Positions 29,172 to 37,971 of a DNA stretch of 64,000 nucleotides are shown in pieces. This stretch comes from Texcoconibacillus texcoconensis. GTDB taxonomy: Bacteria > Bacillota > Bacilli > Bacillales > Salisediminibacteriaceae. The stretch covers positions 62,001 through 126,000 of the forward strand of contig NZ_JACHHB010000005.1 of the NCBI RefSeq assembly GCF_014202575.1, in the 5' to 3' direction. Both the position numbers and the translations under genes were made by a program. The notes below the pieces were generated by a model, which saw only the letters and a list, made by a program, of their open reading frames with translations, was not told the DNA's origin and did not search any database. The stretch's first letter is position 1, and each line of letters begins with the position of its first letter.

Positions 29172-30071
29172 TTAAAACGAAGACCCATAATTTTGCGTTT
29201 CTTTAACAGCCTGTGCCACATAAGAAAAACATGGATAACTACCGAGCAAGTCAACACCACAACCTAGCGCTTCTAACTCGCCTACAGCACCTTGAAAAAG
29301 TGGGGTATCTTGATGCCCCTCAACATCGATGATGAAATAATATCTGCCTAGCTCTGTTTTCATCGGTCTCGACTCAATTTTCGTCAAATTTAATTTTCGC
29401 CAAGCAAACGCAGAAAGAACTTGATGTAATGCACCAGAATAATCTGATGGTAACGTTACAAGCATCGTCGTTTTCTCTGATGCTGGTTGCCCTGATGAGA
29501 TTGATATCCCTTTAGAAGCAGGATTTTTTAGTAAAACAAAGCGTGTATGGTTATTTGGGTAATCATTGATATCATGCTGCACGATATCTAAACCATACTT
29601 CTCAGCTGCCCATGCATTGCTTATTGCTGCTGCATTGTCCTCAGGTTGTTCAGATAACCATTTAGCTGCAGCTCCTGTCGAAGACATCGTTTCAACCTTT
29701 GCATGTGGAACAACTTGTCGTAAGAACTGATGACACTGTGCAATCGCATGAGGATGTGAATAAATAACTTCAACAGACGACCACGATTTTGTATGATTGG
29801 GATGAGTAACGAAATGTTGTTGAATCGGAACAATAATTTCACCACAAATTTCTGCCCGACGATGATGAATAAGATAATCAAGCGTAATATTAACGGACCC
29901 TTCAATCGTATTTTCTAGCGGGACGACAACGCCATCAACTTCGTCAGAAAACAAGGCATCAATACTTTTCGGGATTGTCTCATAAGCCACTCTTTTCACA
30001 CTAGGTAAAGCTGCTTGGGTAGCAGCTTCTGTAAACGTTCCTTCTGGACCTAAATAACCTACCTTCATCAT
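29172..30071 (-). CDS. pheA: Prephenate dehydratase
   Basis: Converts prephenate to phenylpyruvate in phenylalanine synthesis. 299 residues: a two-lobed catalytic domain with GYLGPEGTFTEAA at the start, VPLENTIEGSVNITLDYL, and the catalytic TRF motif in NNHTRFVLL near residue 180. A C-terminal ACT domain with ESRPMKTELGRYYFIIDVEG is the Phe-binding feedback site. It follows pheB by 14 nt, as in B. subtilis. Confidence 0.98.
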   Translation of the reverse strand: MMKVGYLGPEGTFTEAATQAALPSVKRVAYETIPKSIDALFSDEVDGVVVPLENTIEGSVNITLDYLIHHRRAEICGEIIVPIQQHFVTHPNHTKSWSSVEVIYSHPHAIAQCHQFLRQVVPHAKVETMSSTGAAAKWLSEQPEDNAAAISNAWAAEKYGLDIVQHDINDYPNNHTRFVLLKNPASKGISISSGQPASEKTTMLVTLPSDYSGALHQVLSAFAWRKLNLTKIESRPMKTELGRYYFIIDVEGHQDTPLFQGAVGELEALGCGVDLLGSYPCFSYVAQAVKETQNYGSSF

Positions 30072-30085
30072 CTGTTCTATCCTCC

Positions 30086-30538
30086 TTAGTCCGTTCCTGA
30101 TCCAATCACTTCCACACGATCAACCGGTTCAAGGGCTTCCATTTTATCTGTAAGTTGGCCAATATCCCCCGTCAGCGCTGCGGTTTCAATCGTTAACGTG
30201 ATTGTTGCTCGCCCCTGCAAAGGGATCGTTTGATTGATCGTTAGTACATTAGCCCCCGCTTCTGCAACGGTCGTTAATAATCTGGATAGCGCACCAGAAC
30301 GATCTTGGAGATGAATGGAAAGGGTCATGATTTTCTCCTTAACCATAGTATGAAACGGGAAGATGCCATCTTTATATTTATAGAAAGCACTGCGACTCAA
30401 TTCAACTGAATCTGTCGCATCAGAAACTTTTTCAAATTTCCCACTTTCTAGTAATTTCTTTGCTTCAACCGTTTTCAGCATGGCATCAGATAGCATATCC
30501 TCTCGGACAAGATAAAACTGGTCTGATTGTCTGCGCAA
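30086..30538 (-). CDS. pheB: ACT-domain protein PheB
   Basis: 150 residues from a TTG at 30538, preceded by GGTGG; the longer open frame adds 33 residues with no resemblance to the family. FYLVREDMLSDAMLKTVEAK leads into SRSAFYKYKDGIFPF, then a C-terminal ACT domain (LQDRSGALSRLLTTVAEAG). Long known beside pheA in Bacillus, possibly as a regulator of chorismate metabolism; the exact role is unclear. Confidence 0.9.
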   Translation of the reverse strand: MRRQSDQFYLVREDMLSDAMLKTVEAKKLLESGKFEKVSDATDSVELSRSAFYKYKDGIFPFHTMVKEKIMTLSIHLQDRSGALSRLLTTVAEAGANVLTINQTIPLQGRATITLTIETAALTGDIGQLTDKMEALEPVDRVEVIGSGTD

Positions 30539-30615
30539 CGGTACCACCACCGTATCTTTTATTAGTATTTCTTTATTATAAAGTCGTTTCCAAACAAAGA
30601 CAATGGTCATGCATC

Positions 30616-30657
30616 GAAAAAACATAAAAGGCCGCAAGATCTTAGTTCTTGCAGCCT
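30616..30657 (-). terminator. Rho-independent terminator of obg
   Basis: Minus strand: AGGCTGCAAG and CTTGCGGCCT pair around a short loop, followed by TTTATGTTTTTT. It lies 28 nt after the obg stop and separates obg from pheB-pheA. Confidence 0.8.
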
Positions 30658-30684
30658 AAACAAATATACGAATGTACAGTTTTT

Positions 30685-31977
30685 TTACTCAACAAATTCA
30701 AATTCGTATTTTAAAATACGAACAGTGTCACCACCTTGTGCCCCTCGATCTCGCAGCGCATCATCAATACCCATATGACGTAATTTACGTGAGAAACGAC
30801 GAACCGATTCTTCACGTGTGAAATCAGTCATCTTGAACACTCGCTCAATTTCTCCACCAGTAACGACAAAGGTACCATCATCATCACGACTAATATGAAA
30901 TGGCTTTTCTTGTTTTTCCTCATAGCGATAAACAACTCGCTGATCTTCTTGTTCCTCTTCTTCTTGAAGAAGTGGGAATTCTGGCGTCGTTTCAAGAAGG
31001 TCAGCAATTCTTCTTAATAATGGAGCAAGTCCTTGTTTCGAAACAGCAGAGATCGGAATAATATCAACCTCTTCACCAACCTGCTCTTTAAAAAATTCAA
31101 GTTGATCTTCAGCTTCAGGTAAATCCATTTTATTAGCAACAACAATTTGCGGACGTTCCATTAAGCGTAAATCATATTGTTCAAGTTCTTGATTAATTTT
31201 TGTGTAATCTTCATACGGATCTCGTCCTTCAAACCCGGACATGTCAATCATATGAACGATGACTCGCGTTCGTTCAATATGCCGTAAAAATTGATGACCT
31301 AAACCGACACCTTCGTGCGCACCTTCAATCAATCCTGGAAGGTCAGCCATAGCAAAACTCCGACCGTCTTCGGTGTCGACGATCCCTAAATTCGGTTTTA
31401 TCGTCGTAAAATGATAGGAAGCTGTTTTCGGTTTCGCAGCGGAGACAACTGAAAGAAGCGTGGATTTTCCAACACTCGGAAAACCGACAAGACCCACGTC
31501 GGCTAATAACTTAAGTTCTAATTTTAAGTTACGCTCTTGACCTGGTTCACCATTTTCTGCAAGTTCAGGTGCTGGATTTGCAGGCGTCGCAAAACGAGTA
31601 TTTCCTCTGCCTCCACGACCACCCTTAGCAACGACTTTTTCTTGACCGTGATCTGTTAAATCAGCAAGCGTTTGACCAGTCGTTTCATCTATGACCGTCG
31701 TTCCTGGTGGGACACGTACAATAAATCCCTTTCCATTTTTTCCGTGTTGGTTTTTCGGTCGACCATTTTCACCACGGTCAGCTTTAAAGTGACGCTGATA
31801 ACGAAAGTCCATTAATGTTCTAAGTCCTTCATCTACTTTAAGGACAACATCTGACCCATTTCCTCCGTCACCACCTGCTGGTCCTCCATTTGGTACATAT
31901 TTCTCTCTCCGGTAGGCGACCATTCCGTCCCCACCGTCTCCAGCTTTCACATAAATATTGACGTTATCGACAAACAT
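30685..31977 (-). CDS. obg: GTPase Obg (CgtA)
   Basis: Essential ribosome-associated GTPase involved in 50S assembly, the general stress response and sporulation. 430 residues: an N-terminal glycine-rich OBG fold ([20 protein letters not shown]), a G domain with G1 GFPSVGKST at 165-173, DLPGLIEGA and NKMD, and a C-terminal OCT domain. It is 44 nt downstream of spo0B, the same pairing as in B. subtilis, where both belong to one operon. Confidence 0.98.
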   Translation of the reverse strand: MFVDNVNIYVKAGDGGDGMVAYRREKYVPNGGPAGGDGGNGSDVVLKVDEGLRTLMDFRYQRHFKADRGENGRPKNQHGKNGKGFIVRVPPGTTVIDETTGQTLADLTDHGQEKVVAKGGRGGRGNTRFATPANPAPELAENGEPGQERNLKLELKLLADVGLVGFPSVGKSTLLSVVSAAKPKTASYHFTTIKPNLGIVDTEDGRSFAMADLPGLIEGAHEGVGLGHQFLRHIERTRVIVHMIDMSGFEGRDPYEDYTKINQELEQYDLRLMERPQIVVANKMDLPEAEDQLEFFKEQVGEEVDIIPISAVSKQGLAPLLRRIADLLETTPEFPLLQEEEEQEDQRVVYRYEEKQEKPFHISRDDDGTFVVTGGEIERVFKMTDFTREESVRRFSRKLRHMGIDDALRDRGAQGGDTVRILKYEFEFVE

Positions 31978-32021
31978 GCTTTCATGACACCTCTCTTTCC
32001 GTTACCCTTACACCTACCTGC

Positions 32022-32561
32022 TCAAGGCCCGATTTCAAGGCTAACGAAAATTTCATTTTCCATAAATTGTTTTTCTTTACATTTAACGCCTGTTTCTTTT
32101 GTCGTCACTCGTTCTATAAAGCATTCAATTTCATCAAAAGATGATATACGCCCGTGAAAATCCCACTCAAACGTCAAATGATCGAGGTCCTTTAAAACAA
32201 GGAGAAGATGATTGTCTTCTCCGATTTGACTCGATTTGTCAAAGGCAATGAACCCCTCATTTAGTATGCGCACGATCTTCGCTTCCTTATCGCTTAAGTC
32301 TGACCTTTCTAGCAAACATTCATACGCTAATTGATAAGGATGATTATGCCAATTAAAGGTAAGTAAACGCTCGGCAAATACTGGCGCATTTAAGCTGGAT
32401 ATTTTGCTGTCTTGATGCGCTTGTTGAATTATTTCCTCAATTACATCATTCATACGGTCATATCTTTCTAAAGCCATATACCCTTTGATTAACTGTAACT
32501 GATTTAACCAATCGTGACGAGAATGGCGTAACGCTTCAACGATTTGTGCAGATTTTGACAT
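32022..32561 (-). CDS. spo0B: Sporulation initiation phosphotransferase Spo0B
   Basis: Passes phosphate from Spo0F to Spo0A in the phosphorelay. 179 residues from the ATG at 32561 (TTAGGAGTGTACGT upstream). The phospho-accepting site is in HSRHDWLNQLQLIKGY, with the active His near residue 16; the C-terminal domain is a degenerate kinase ATPase fold. Here the gene upstream is a histidine kinase, not rpmA as in B. subtilis. Confidence 0.95.
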   Translation of the reverse strand: MSKSAQIVEALRHSRHDWLNQLQLIKGYMALERYDRMNDVIEEIIQQAHQDSKISSLNAPVFAERLLTFNWHNHPYQLAYECLLERSDLSDKEAKIVRILNEGFIAFDKSSQIGEDNHLLLVLKDLDHLTFEWDFHGRISSFDEIECFIERVTTKETGVKCKEKQFMENEIFVSLEIGP

Positions 32562-32678
32562 ACGTACACTCCTAAGCACAATTTCACAATCTTCTGTATA
32601 CGTAGCTTGCTCACTCGTAAAATAACCGTTTCCTATCTTATCACATTCAATTTCCTGAGCGTACCCAAAAACTGAATA

Positions 32679-33839
32679 TTAATACCAATCTTCACTTTCA
32701 TAAACATTCAATTGGACGATAAATGTCGTCTGATCATCTTTTGATGAACAAGTCAGTTGTCCATGATGTTTTTCGATTACTTGTTTACACATGGATAAGC
32801 CAAGTCCCTTACCAAGTTCCTTCGTACTTACAAACGGCTCGAAGATGTTCGGCTGTAAATGATCCGGAATTTTAGGTCCATTGTTTGTGAAAATCAACTC
32901 ATAAATGTCTTCACGACGACATAGCTTTACTGCAAGTCGGCGGTCCGTTTTTCGATGAAGCAATGCATCTACAGCATTATTAACAAGCTTCATAAACGAT
33001 AATTTAAGTTGTTGTTCATTCCCATAAACAATCGCCGGATCATAATTTTGAATATGATGCCGTATATTTTGTTCACTAAACACAGGCTTAAACTTGTCAA
33101 TAACTTCTCTTAATACCTTCGTTAAATCTAGCGCTTGTTTGGACGCATCGGTTTGATTTTGCTCTTGAGATAGAAGCAAAAATTGTTGCACATGTTCTTC
33201 CATTTGTTTAATATCTCGTTGAATGTGGTTAATATATGTCGCTTCTTGCTCTTCTTTACCTAAACGACTTTCTAATAGTTGAATAAACCCTTTTAATGAC
33301 GTTAATGGGTTGCCTAATTCATGTGCGAAGGTCGTCGATAACTTTCCTAGTATTGTCATCCGCTCGTGATTTAATAATTGAACTAGTTGCTCTTTTTCTT
33401 CAATGATCTCTGTTTTCTTTTGAATTTCATCTAAACTCAATTGCTTTTGTAAATAAAAGAAGTGTTCATTCACCTTGGAAATGACTTCTACTTTCTCGAT
33501 ATCTTTTAATGCCGAATCTTTAATAACACTTTCTAACTCTTTTCTTACAAAGTTCACTCCGTCTACCACCACATCAAATTGAATAGGGATGTTATTTTGA
33601 AAATGGTTCACTAATTCACCAAAACGTTCAATTAATTCATCATCCCACTTATTCAAGGATTGAACGATGATAAGAAAAGCTTCGTTTAAAAAAGGGAGCA
33701 ACTTGTTAATGTCACCATCATAGCCTTTTAAGATCGATTGCTCAATCAGATGGTTGATGATCTGTGTTTTTTTTTCTAATAATTCGTCTATAAACAATAG
33801 TAAGTTATTCTCTACTCGCATCCCCTCATCGCATACCAA
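32679..33839 (-). CDS. Soluble sporulation-type sensor histidine kinase
   Basis: 386 residues from a TTG start (AAAGGGAGATC upstream). No membrane segment. The all-helical N-terminal region (about 10-145) resembles RsbRD-type sensor modules. The kinase core has FAHELGNPLTSLKGFIQLLE with the phospho-His near 173, which is the H-box style of B. subtilis KinA-KinE. The N-box is KLVNNAVDAL and the G-boxes are IFEPFVSTKELGKGLGLSMC. No response regulator is adjacent; the next gene is spo0B. A phosphorelay kinase is the natural reading, but input signal and partner are inferred. Confidence 0.85.
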   Translation of the reverse strand: MVCDEGMRVENNLLLFIDELLEKKTQIINHLIEQSILKGYDGDINKLLPFLNEAFLIIVQSLNKWDDELIERFGELVNHFQNNIPIQFDVVVDGVNFVRKELESVIKDSALKDIEKVEVISKVNEHFFYLQKQLSLDEIQKKTEIIEEKEQLVQLLNHERMTILGKLSTTFAHELGNPLTSLKGFIQLLESRLGKEEQEATYINHIQRDIKQMEEHVQQFLLLSQEQNQTDASKQALDLTKVLREVIDKFKPVFSEQNIRHHIQNYDPAIVYGNEQQLKLSFMKLVNNAVDALLHRKTDRRLAVKLCRREDIYELIFTNNGPKIPDHLQPNIFEPFVSTKELGKGLGLSMCKQVIEKHHGQLTCSSKDDQTTFIVQLNVYESEDWY

Positions 33840-33857
33840 TTAAGATCTCCCTTTCAT
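33840..33857 (-). CDS. Five-codon leader ORF abutting the kinase start
   Basis: Minus strand ATG AAA GGG AGA TCT TAA, with a strong AGGAGG 7 nt upstream of the ATG. Its TAA is immediately followed by the TTG start of the kinase, and its codons contain the kinase ribosome site. Translation of it would be expected to affect kinase initiation. No peptide evidence; this is read from sequence only. Confidence 0.4.
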   Translation of the reverse strand: MKGRS

Positions 33858-33909
33858 TTTTCTGCCTCCTATAGTATACGTCATTTTTGATTTCACAACT
33901 GAAACGTTT

Positions 33910-33969
33910 TTTTGACAAAATAGTTTGTCATTCGAGAAATTTTACGGTCATTTACATCCATTCGACAGA
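33910..33969 (-). promoter_or_regulatory. Two Spo0A-box-like sites upstream of the kinase
   Basis: Minus strand TTTGTCAAAA at 33910-33919 is a 10/10 match to the 0A-box TTTGTCRAAA; TCTGTCGAAT at 33960-33969 matches 8/10. A -10-like TATACT lies at 33875-33880 with no good -35. The rest of the roughly 360-base gap to hemY holds no ORF or clear terminator. Confidence 0.5.
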
Positions 33970-34201
33970 TCGCAACCTTCTAATTTCCTACATTTGCAAA
34001 AATGAAACCGCATAAATTTGCTACATTTTGACGAAACGCTAGGTTAGCTAAAGTCTTTAGGTAAGTATTTTCGCTATAAAAAGTTACTTTCAAAAATGAA
34101 TATGGGACCCCCGCCCCCAACGTTACACAGTGACATCAAATACTGATGGTTAGTGTACGTTGACTTTCCAGGAAGTCCCTTTGAGTTTGCTTTCTCAATT
34201 T

Positions 34202-35617
34202 TTATTTCGCTATTGCAAGGATTTTCCTTGCAGCTTCTGCACCTTGATTAATACAGTCAGGAAGACCAATCCCTGCAAAAGAAGCACCTGTCATTTCTAG
34301 GTTCGGGTACTCTTTTTCTAACGTCTCCTTCATTTCTTTCATACGATCTTTATGTCCAACTGTATATTGAGGCATCGCATTTTTCCAACGCTTAATACGG
34401 TAAAATTCTGGCTCACAATCGATGTCCATAATTTTTCGTAAATCGTTAAGGACCACGTCAATCATTGTCTCATCTTCTTCAAAAACGATGTCCTCATTAC
34501 CAGCATGACCAACGTAAGCACGTAAAAGCGCATAATCTTCTGGCGCAGCATGGGACCACTTTTTATGCGTCCACGTACATGCAGTGATCGTATAGTCCCC
34601 TGTTTTAGCAACGATAAATCCTGTTCCATCGATATCTTGTTTAACCGCCGATTTTGGAAATGCTAAAGCTACTGTCGCTACTGAAGTTGCTGGGATATCT
34701 TGTAACATTTCTCTTTTGGAAAATGACGGAAGTAATGATGCATTTACATAATGTGGGGTTGTCATAATCACGTCATCAACATATACGTCATCAGCATTTT
34801 CAATAGAAAGAAGATACCCACCATCTGTTCTTCCAACTCGTTCTATCACCGTTTGTAAACGTAATGACTCTTCCGGCAGTGTATCAGCGATCGCGTCAGC
34901 AAAAGATTGCAAGCCACCTGTAAATGAGAAAAACATCCCTTGTTTTTGGCCAGTCCCTTTTGCTTTGGAAGTTTGTCCCCCACGATTCATTGAAGATTTC
35001 ATCCCAAGGATCAAGCTACGGTATTTATCTTCAAGGCTCTGAAAGTTTGGGAATGTAGATTGTAAACTCATGTTATCAATGTTTCCTGCGTATATCCCCG
35101 ATAATAAGGGTTCAATCAAACGATCAACAACTTCATTTCCTAAACGTTTACGAAAGAACGTACCTAAAGATTGGTCGCGACCGTCTTTCATTGTCCGCGG
35201 GAGAAACAAGTCTCCAGCAGCACGCACTTTTCCGCTTGGAGATAAGAGCTTTGTTGATGCAAAGGGACCCAATTGAGTTGGAACACCCATAATAGAACCG
35301 CCAGGCATTGGGTGAAGCGTATCACCGTGAAGGATGTATGATTGTCCTGTTTGGTTTCGGATGAGTTCTCCATCAATACCTATTTCTTCAGCGAGGTTTG
35401 CAGCACTTGTTTTCCTTGCCAAAAATGAATCTGGACCTAACTCGATAATAAAATCATCGGTATAGTCTGTATGGATTTTCCCTCCGACGCGATCACCTGC
35501 TTCAAAAACGGTAACCTCTACACCCAAACCTTGTTGCTTTGCTTCTTTTACCGCATAATAGGCTGCGCTTAAACCTGTTATGCCAGCCCCTATCACAGCA
35601 ATCTTTCGCTTCTCCAT
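34202..35617 (-). CDS. hemY: Coproporphyrinogen III oxidase (HemY/CgoX)
   Basis: FAD enzyme of the coproporphyrin-dependent heme pathway of Gram-positives, oxidising coproporphyrinogen III to coproporphyrin III. 471 residues. The N-terminal dinucleotide fold is IAVIGAGITGLSAAYYAV. GDRVGGKIHTD follows, and the C-terminal GIGLPDCINQGAEAARKI closes the FAD site. The ATG at 35617 is preferred over the TTG one codon earlier. It is the last gene of hemE-hemH-hemY. Confidence 0.97.
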   Translation of the reverse strand: MEKRKIAVIGAGITGLSAAYYAVKEAKQQGLGVEVTVFEAGDRVGGKIHTDYTDDFIIELGPDSFLARKTSAANLAEEIGIDGELIRNQTGQSYILHGDTLHPMPGGSIMGVPTQLGPFASTKLLSPSGKVRAAGDLFLPRTMKDGRDQSLGTFFRKRLGNEVVDRLIEPLLSGIYAGNIDNMSLQSTFPNFQSLEDKYRSLILGMKSSMNRGGQTSKAKGTGQKQGMFFSFTGGLQSFADAIADTLPEESLRLQTVIERVGRTDGGYLLSIENADDVYVDDVIMTTPHYVNASLLPSFSKREMLQDIPATSVATVALAFPKSAVKQDIDGTGFIVAKTGDYTITACTWTHKKWSHAAPEDYALLRAYVGHAGNEDIVFEEDETMIDVVLNDLRKIMDIDCEPEFYRIKRWKNAMPQYTVGHKDRMKEMKETLEKEYPNLEMTGASFAGIGLPDCINQGAEAARKILAIAK

Positions 35618-35630
35618 CAAAACCCGCCTT

Positions 35631-36560
35631 TTACAATTCTTTTTCCACTACCGTTGCTAGCGCATCGATAAAATCATCTTTTGCGTTTGGCATTTCTGGC
35701 CTGTAATATTCAATACCTAATTCATCTGTCACGACTTTACATTCGTAATCGTTATCATAAAGAACTTCAAGATGGTCAGCCACAAAGCCAACTGGACAAT
35801 ATACCATCGCTTGGTAACCATGTTTTTCATATAAATCACGCGTCAAATCTTGAACGTCTGGGCCAATCCATGGGTCAGGTGTGTTGCCTTCACTTTGCCA
35901 ACCAATCGTGTACGTATCAATCCCTGCTTTTTCGGCGATTAAATCAGCAGTTTCCTTTAATTGATCTGGATAAGGATCGCCATCTTGTAAAATTTTCTCG
36001 GGTAAGCTATGTGCAGAAAAGATGACACATGAGTTGTTTCGAGATTCTTCACTCATTTCAGCCATCGTTTTTTGCAATTCTTGCGCCCAATAATCAATAA
36101 ACTTAGGTTCGTTGTACCAACTTTCTACACTTGTGATTGTCGGTCCATCAATCTTTTCCGCTGCCTCTTTCGCACGACCATTATAGGATTTGATGCTAAA
36201 TGTAGAATAATGTGGCGCTAATACGATGCTGACCGCTTCCTCAATGCCATCATCTTTCATCTGTTGAACAGCATCTTCAATAAATGGATCAATGTGCTTT
36301 AACCCCAAATACATTTTGAACGTCTTATCCGCAAAACGTTCATTTAACTTTTCCTCTAGCTTTTTCGCTTGCTCATTTGTAATTTTCGATAAAGGAGAGA
36401 TTCCTCCAATCGCTTCATAACGAGAGATCAAATCATTCAACTGTTCCTCTGAAGGTTTTCTTCCTCTTCGAATATGTGTATAGTACGACTCCACTTCACT
36501 TAAATGACGCGGTGTTCCATACGCCATAACGAGCAACCCGATTGTTTGTTGTGTCATCAT
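35631..36560 (-). CDS. hemH: Coproporphyrin ferrochelatase (CpfC)
   Basis: Inserts ferrous iron into coproporphyrin III. 309 residues from the ATG at 36560 (GGGGGAGAGA upstream); a longer frame overlapping hemE is not needed. [10 protein letters not shown] opens the chelatase fold. [11 protein letters not shown] carries the metal-ligand His and [17 protein letters not shown] the opposing Glu. The start is 17 nt after hemE. Confidence 0.97.
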   Translation of the reverse strand: MMTQQTIGLLVMAYGTPRHLSEVESYYTHIRRGRKPSEEQLNDLISRYEAIGGISPLSKITNEQAKKLEEKLNERFADKTFKMYLGLKHIDPFIEDAVQQMKDDGIEEAVSIVLAPHYSTFSIKSYNGRAKEAAEKIDGPTITSVESWYNEPKFIDYWAQELQKTMAEMSEESRNNSCVIFSAHSLPEKILQDGDPYPDQLKETADLIAEKAGIDTYTIGWQSEGNTPDPWIGPDVQDLTRDLYEKHGYQAMVYCPVGFVADHLEVLYDNDYECKVVTDELGIEYYRPEMPNAKDDFIDALATVVEKEL

Positions 36561-36576
36561 TCTCTCCCCCAAATTC

Positions 36577-37638
36577 CTACAGTGACTTATTTGATGCTTT
36601 AAAATGTTCACGACTATATTCATGAACGAAAGCTGTTAAACGCTTGAGCGTCTCTGGTTGTACTTCCGGAAACACACCATGACCGAGGTTGAAAACAAAA
36701 CCTGGTTGCTTCATTCCTTGATCAAGAATGTCTTTCGCTTTTGCTTCAATAACATCCCATGGTGCTAATAAAACGGATGGATCGAGATTTCCTTGAACTG
36801 GTTTATAAATACCGTTTGCTCGTGCTTGAGCAATTGGCGTTCGCCAATCTAAGCCGACGACATCAAGCGGGAGATCCTGCCAATCATTCGATAAATGGCT
36901 AGCGCCCACTCCGAACATAATCAGTGGTACACCTTCCCCTCGAAGTTCAGAAAAAATCCAGTTCATTGTCGGTTTAATATAAGTACGATAATCTTCGGCA
37001 TTTAAAGCTCCAACCCATGAATCAAAAATCTGAATTGCTTGGGAACCTGCTTCAATTTGTGCCTTCACATAAGTAACTGTCATTTTCGCTAGCTTGTCCA
37101 TAAGAAGTGACCAAGCTTGTGGTTGACTATACATCATTGCCTTTGTTTTATTATAATTTTTCGACGGCCCACCCTCGATCATATAGCTCGCTAACGTAAA
37201 CGGTGCACCGCTAAAGCTAATAAGAGGAACAGTCAATTGTTCACGCAATAGCTTAATCGTATCGAGAACATAAGGTACATCCGTTTTTGGATCAATTTCG
37301 CCTAAACGTTCCACGTCAGCATACGTGCGAATTGGTTCGTCAATAACAGGACCTATCCCTGGTTTAATTTCTACATCAACACCGATTGCCGGTAATGGTG
37401 TCATAATATCTTTGTAAAGAATCGCAGCATCATTATTGTATTGTTCTACAGGCAAACGAGTGACATAAGCGCATAAATCTGGACGGTGGGTAATCTCAAA
37501 CAACGAATATTTCTCTTTTAACGCACGGTATTCAGGTTGAGACCTCCCAGCTTGACGCATATACCAAACAGGTACATGATCCACTTGTTCTCCTCTAACT
37601 GCCCTTAAAAATTGATCATTAAATGGTTGCTCAATCAT
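36577..37638 (-). CDS. hemE: Uroporphyrinogen decarboxylase
   Basis: Removes four acetate carboxyls from uroporphyrinogen III to give coproporphyrinogen III. 353 residues. It has the conserved N-terminal [33 protein letters not shown], and [10 protein letters not shown]. First gene of hemE-hemH-hemY; the upstream gap carries a plausible promoter. Confidence 0.98.
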   Translation of the reverse strand: MIEQPFNDQFLRAVRGEQVDHVPVWYMRQAGRSQPEYRALKEKYSLFEITHRPDLCAYVTRLPVEQYNNDAAILYKDIMTPLPAIGVDVEIKPGIGPVIDEPIRTYADVERLGEIDPKTDVPYVLDTIKLLREQLTVPLISFSGAPFTLASYMIEGGPSKNYNKTKAMMYSQPQAWSLLMDKLAKMTVTYVKAQIEAGSQAIQIFDSWVGALNAEDYRTYIKPTMNWIFSELRGEGVPLIMFGVGASHLSNDWQDLPLDVVGLDWRTPIAQARANGIYKPVQGNLDPSVLLAPWDVIEAKAKDILDQGMKQPGFVFNLGHGVFPEVQPETLKRLTAFVHEYSREHFKASNKSL

Positions 37639-37713
37639 TTATACTCCCCCTATTTTCCGAGACGATCACTTCTAAAGTTAACATTCTCTATATTCAATCT
37701 TTAAATCGCCTTT

Positions 37714-37742
37714 ACTATACTTAGTCCCAAATCGATTGTACA
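37714..37742 (-). promoter_or_regulatory. Possible sigma-A promoter of hemEHY
   Basis: Minus strand: -35 TGTACA (37737-37742), 17-bp spacer, -10 TATAGT (37714-37719), 76 nt before the hemE start. The remainder of the 37640-37925 gap shows no ORF or structured element that I recognise. Confidence 0.45.
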
Positions 37743-37925
37743 GTTTCTTTTAGAAATTGTCATCAAATCGATACTTACTATTGATGGATTTCTACCGGGT
37801 CGATTCATTTCAATATTTAATCCTTTGATCACTGACATCGCTACCTTTTTATAACGTCCACATTTTTACACATGTTGCTTGTTGTTTCCTTTGCTTAGTT
37901 TATCAAACACCATGTTGTTTATAAC

Positions 37926-37958
37926 AAAAAGAGGAGACTTCATGAGTCCGCCTCTTTT
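37926..37958 (-). terminator. Rho-independent terminator of pbpF
   Basis: Minus strand: AAAAGAGGCGGACT, loop CATGA, AGTCTCCTCTTTTT. It starts 14 nt past the stop. Confidence 0.85.
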
Positions 37959-37971
37959 AACATTTATAGGT

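Noticed and set aside
30539-30637. N-terminal extension of pheB
   Set aside because: The extra 33 residues overlap the obg terminator region, lack a ribosome site and have no counterpart in known PheB.
34105-34125. G-rich minus-strand run as a possible quadruplex
   Set aside because: Only two long G runs are present, not the four needed.
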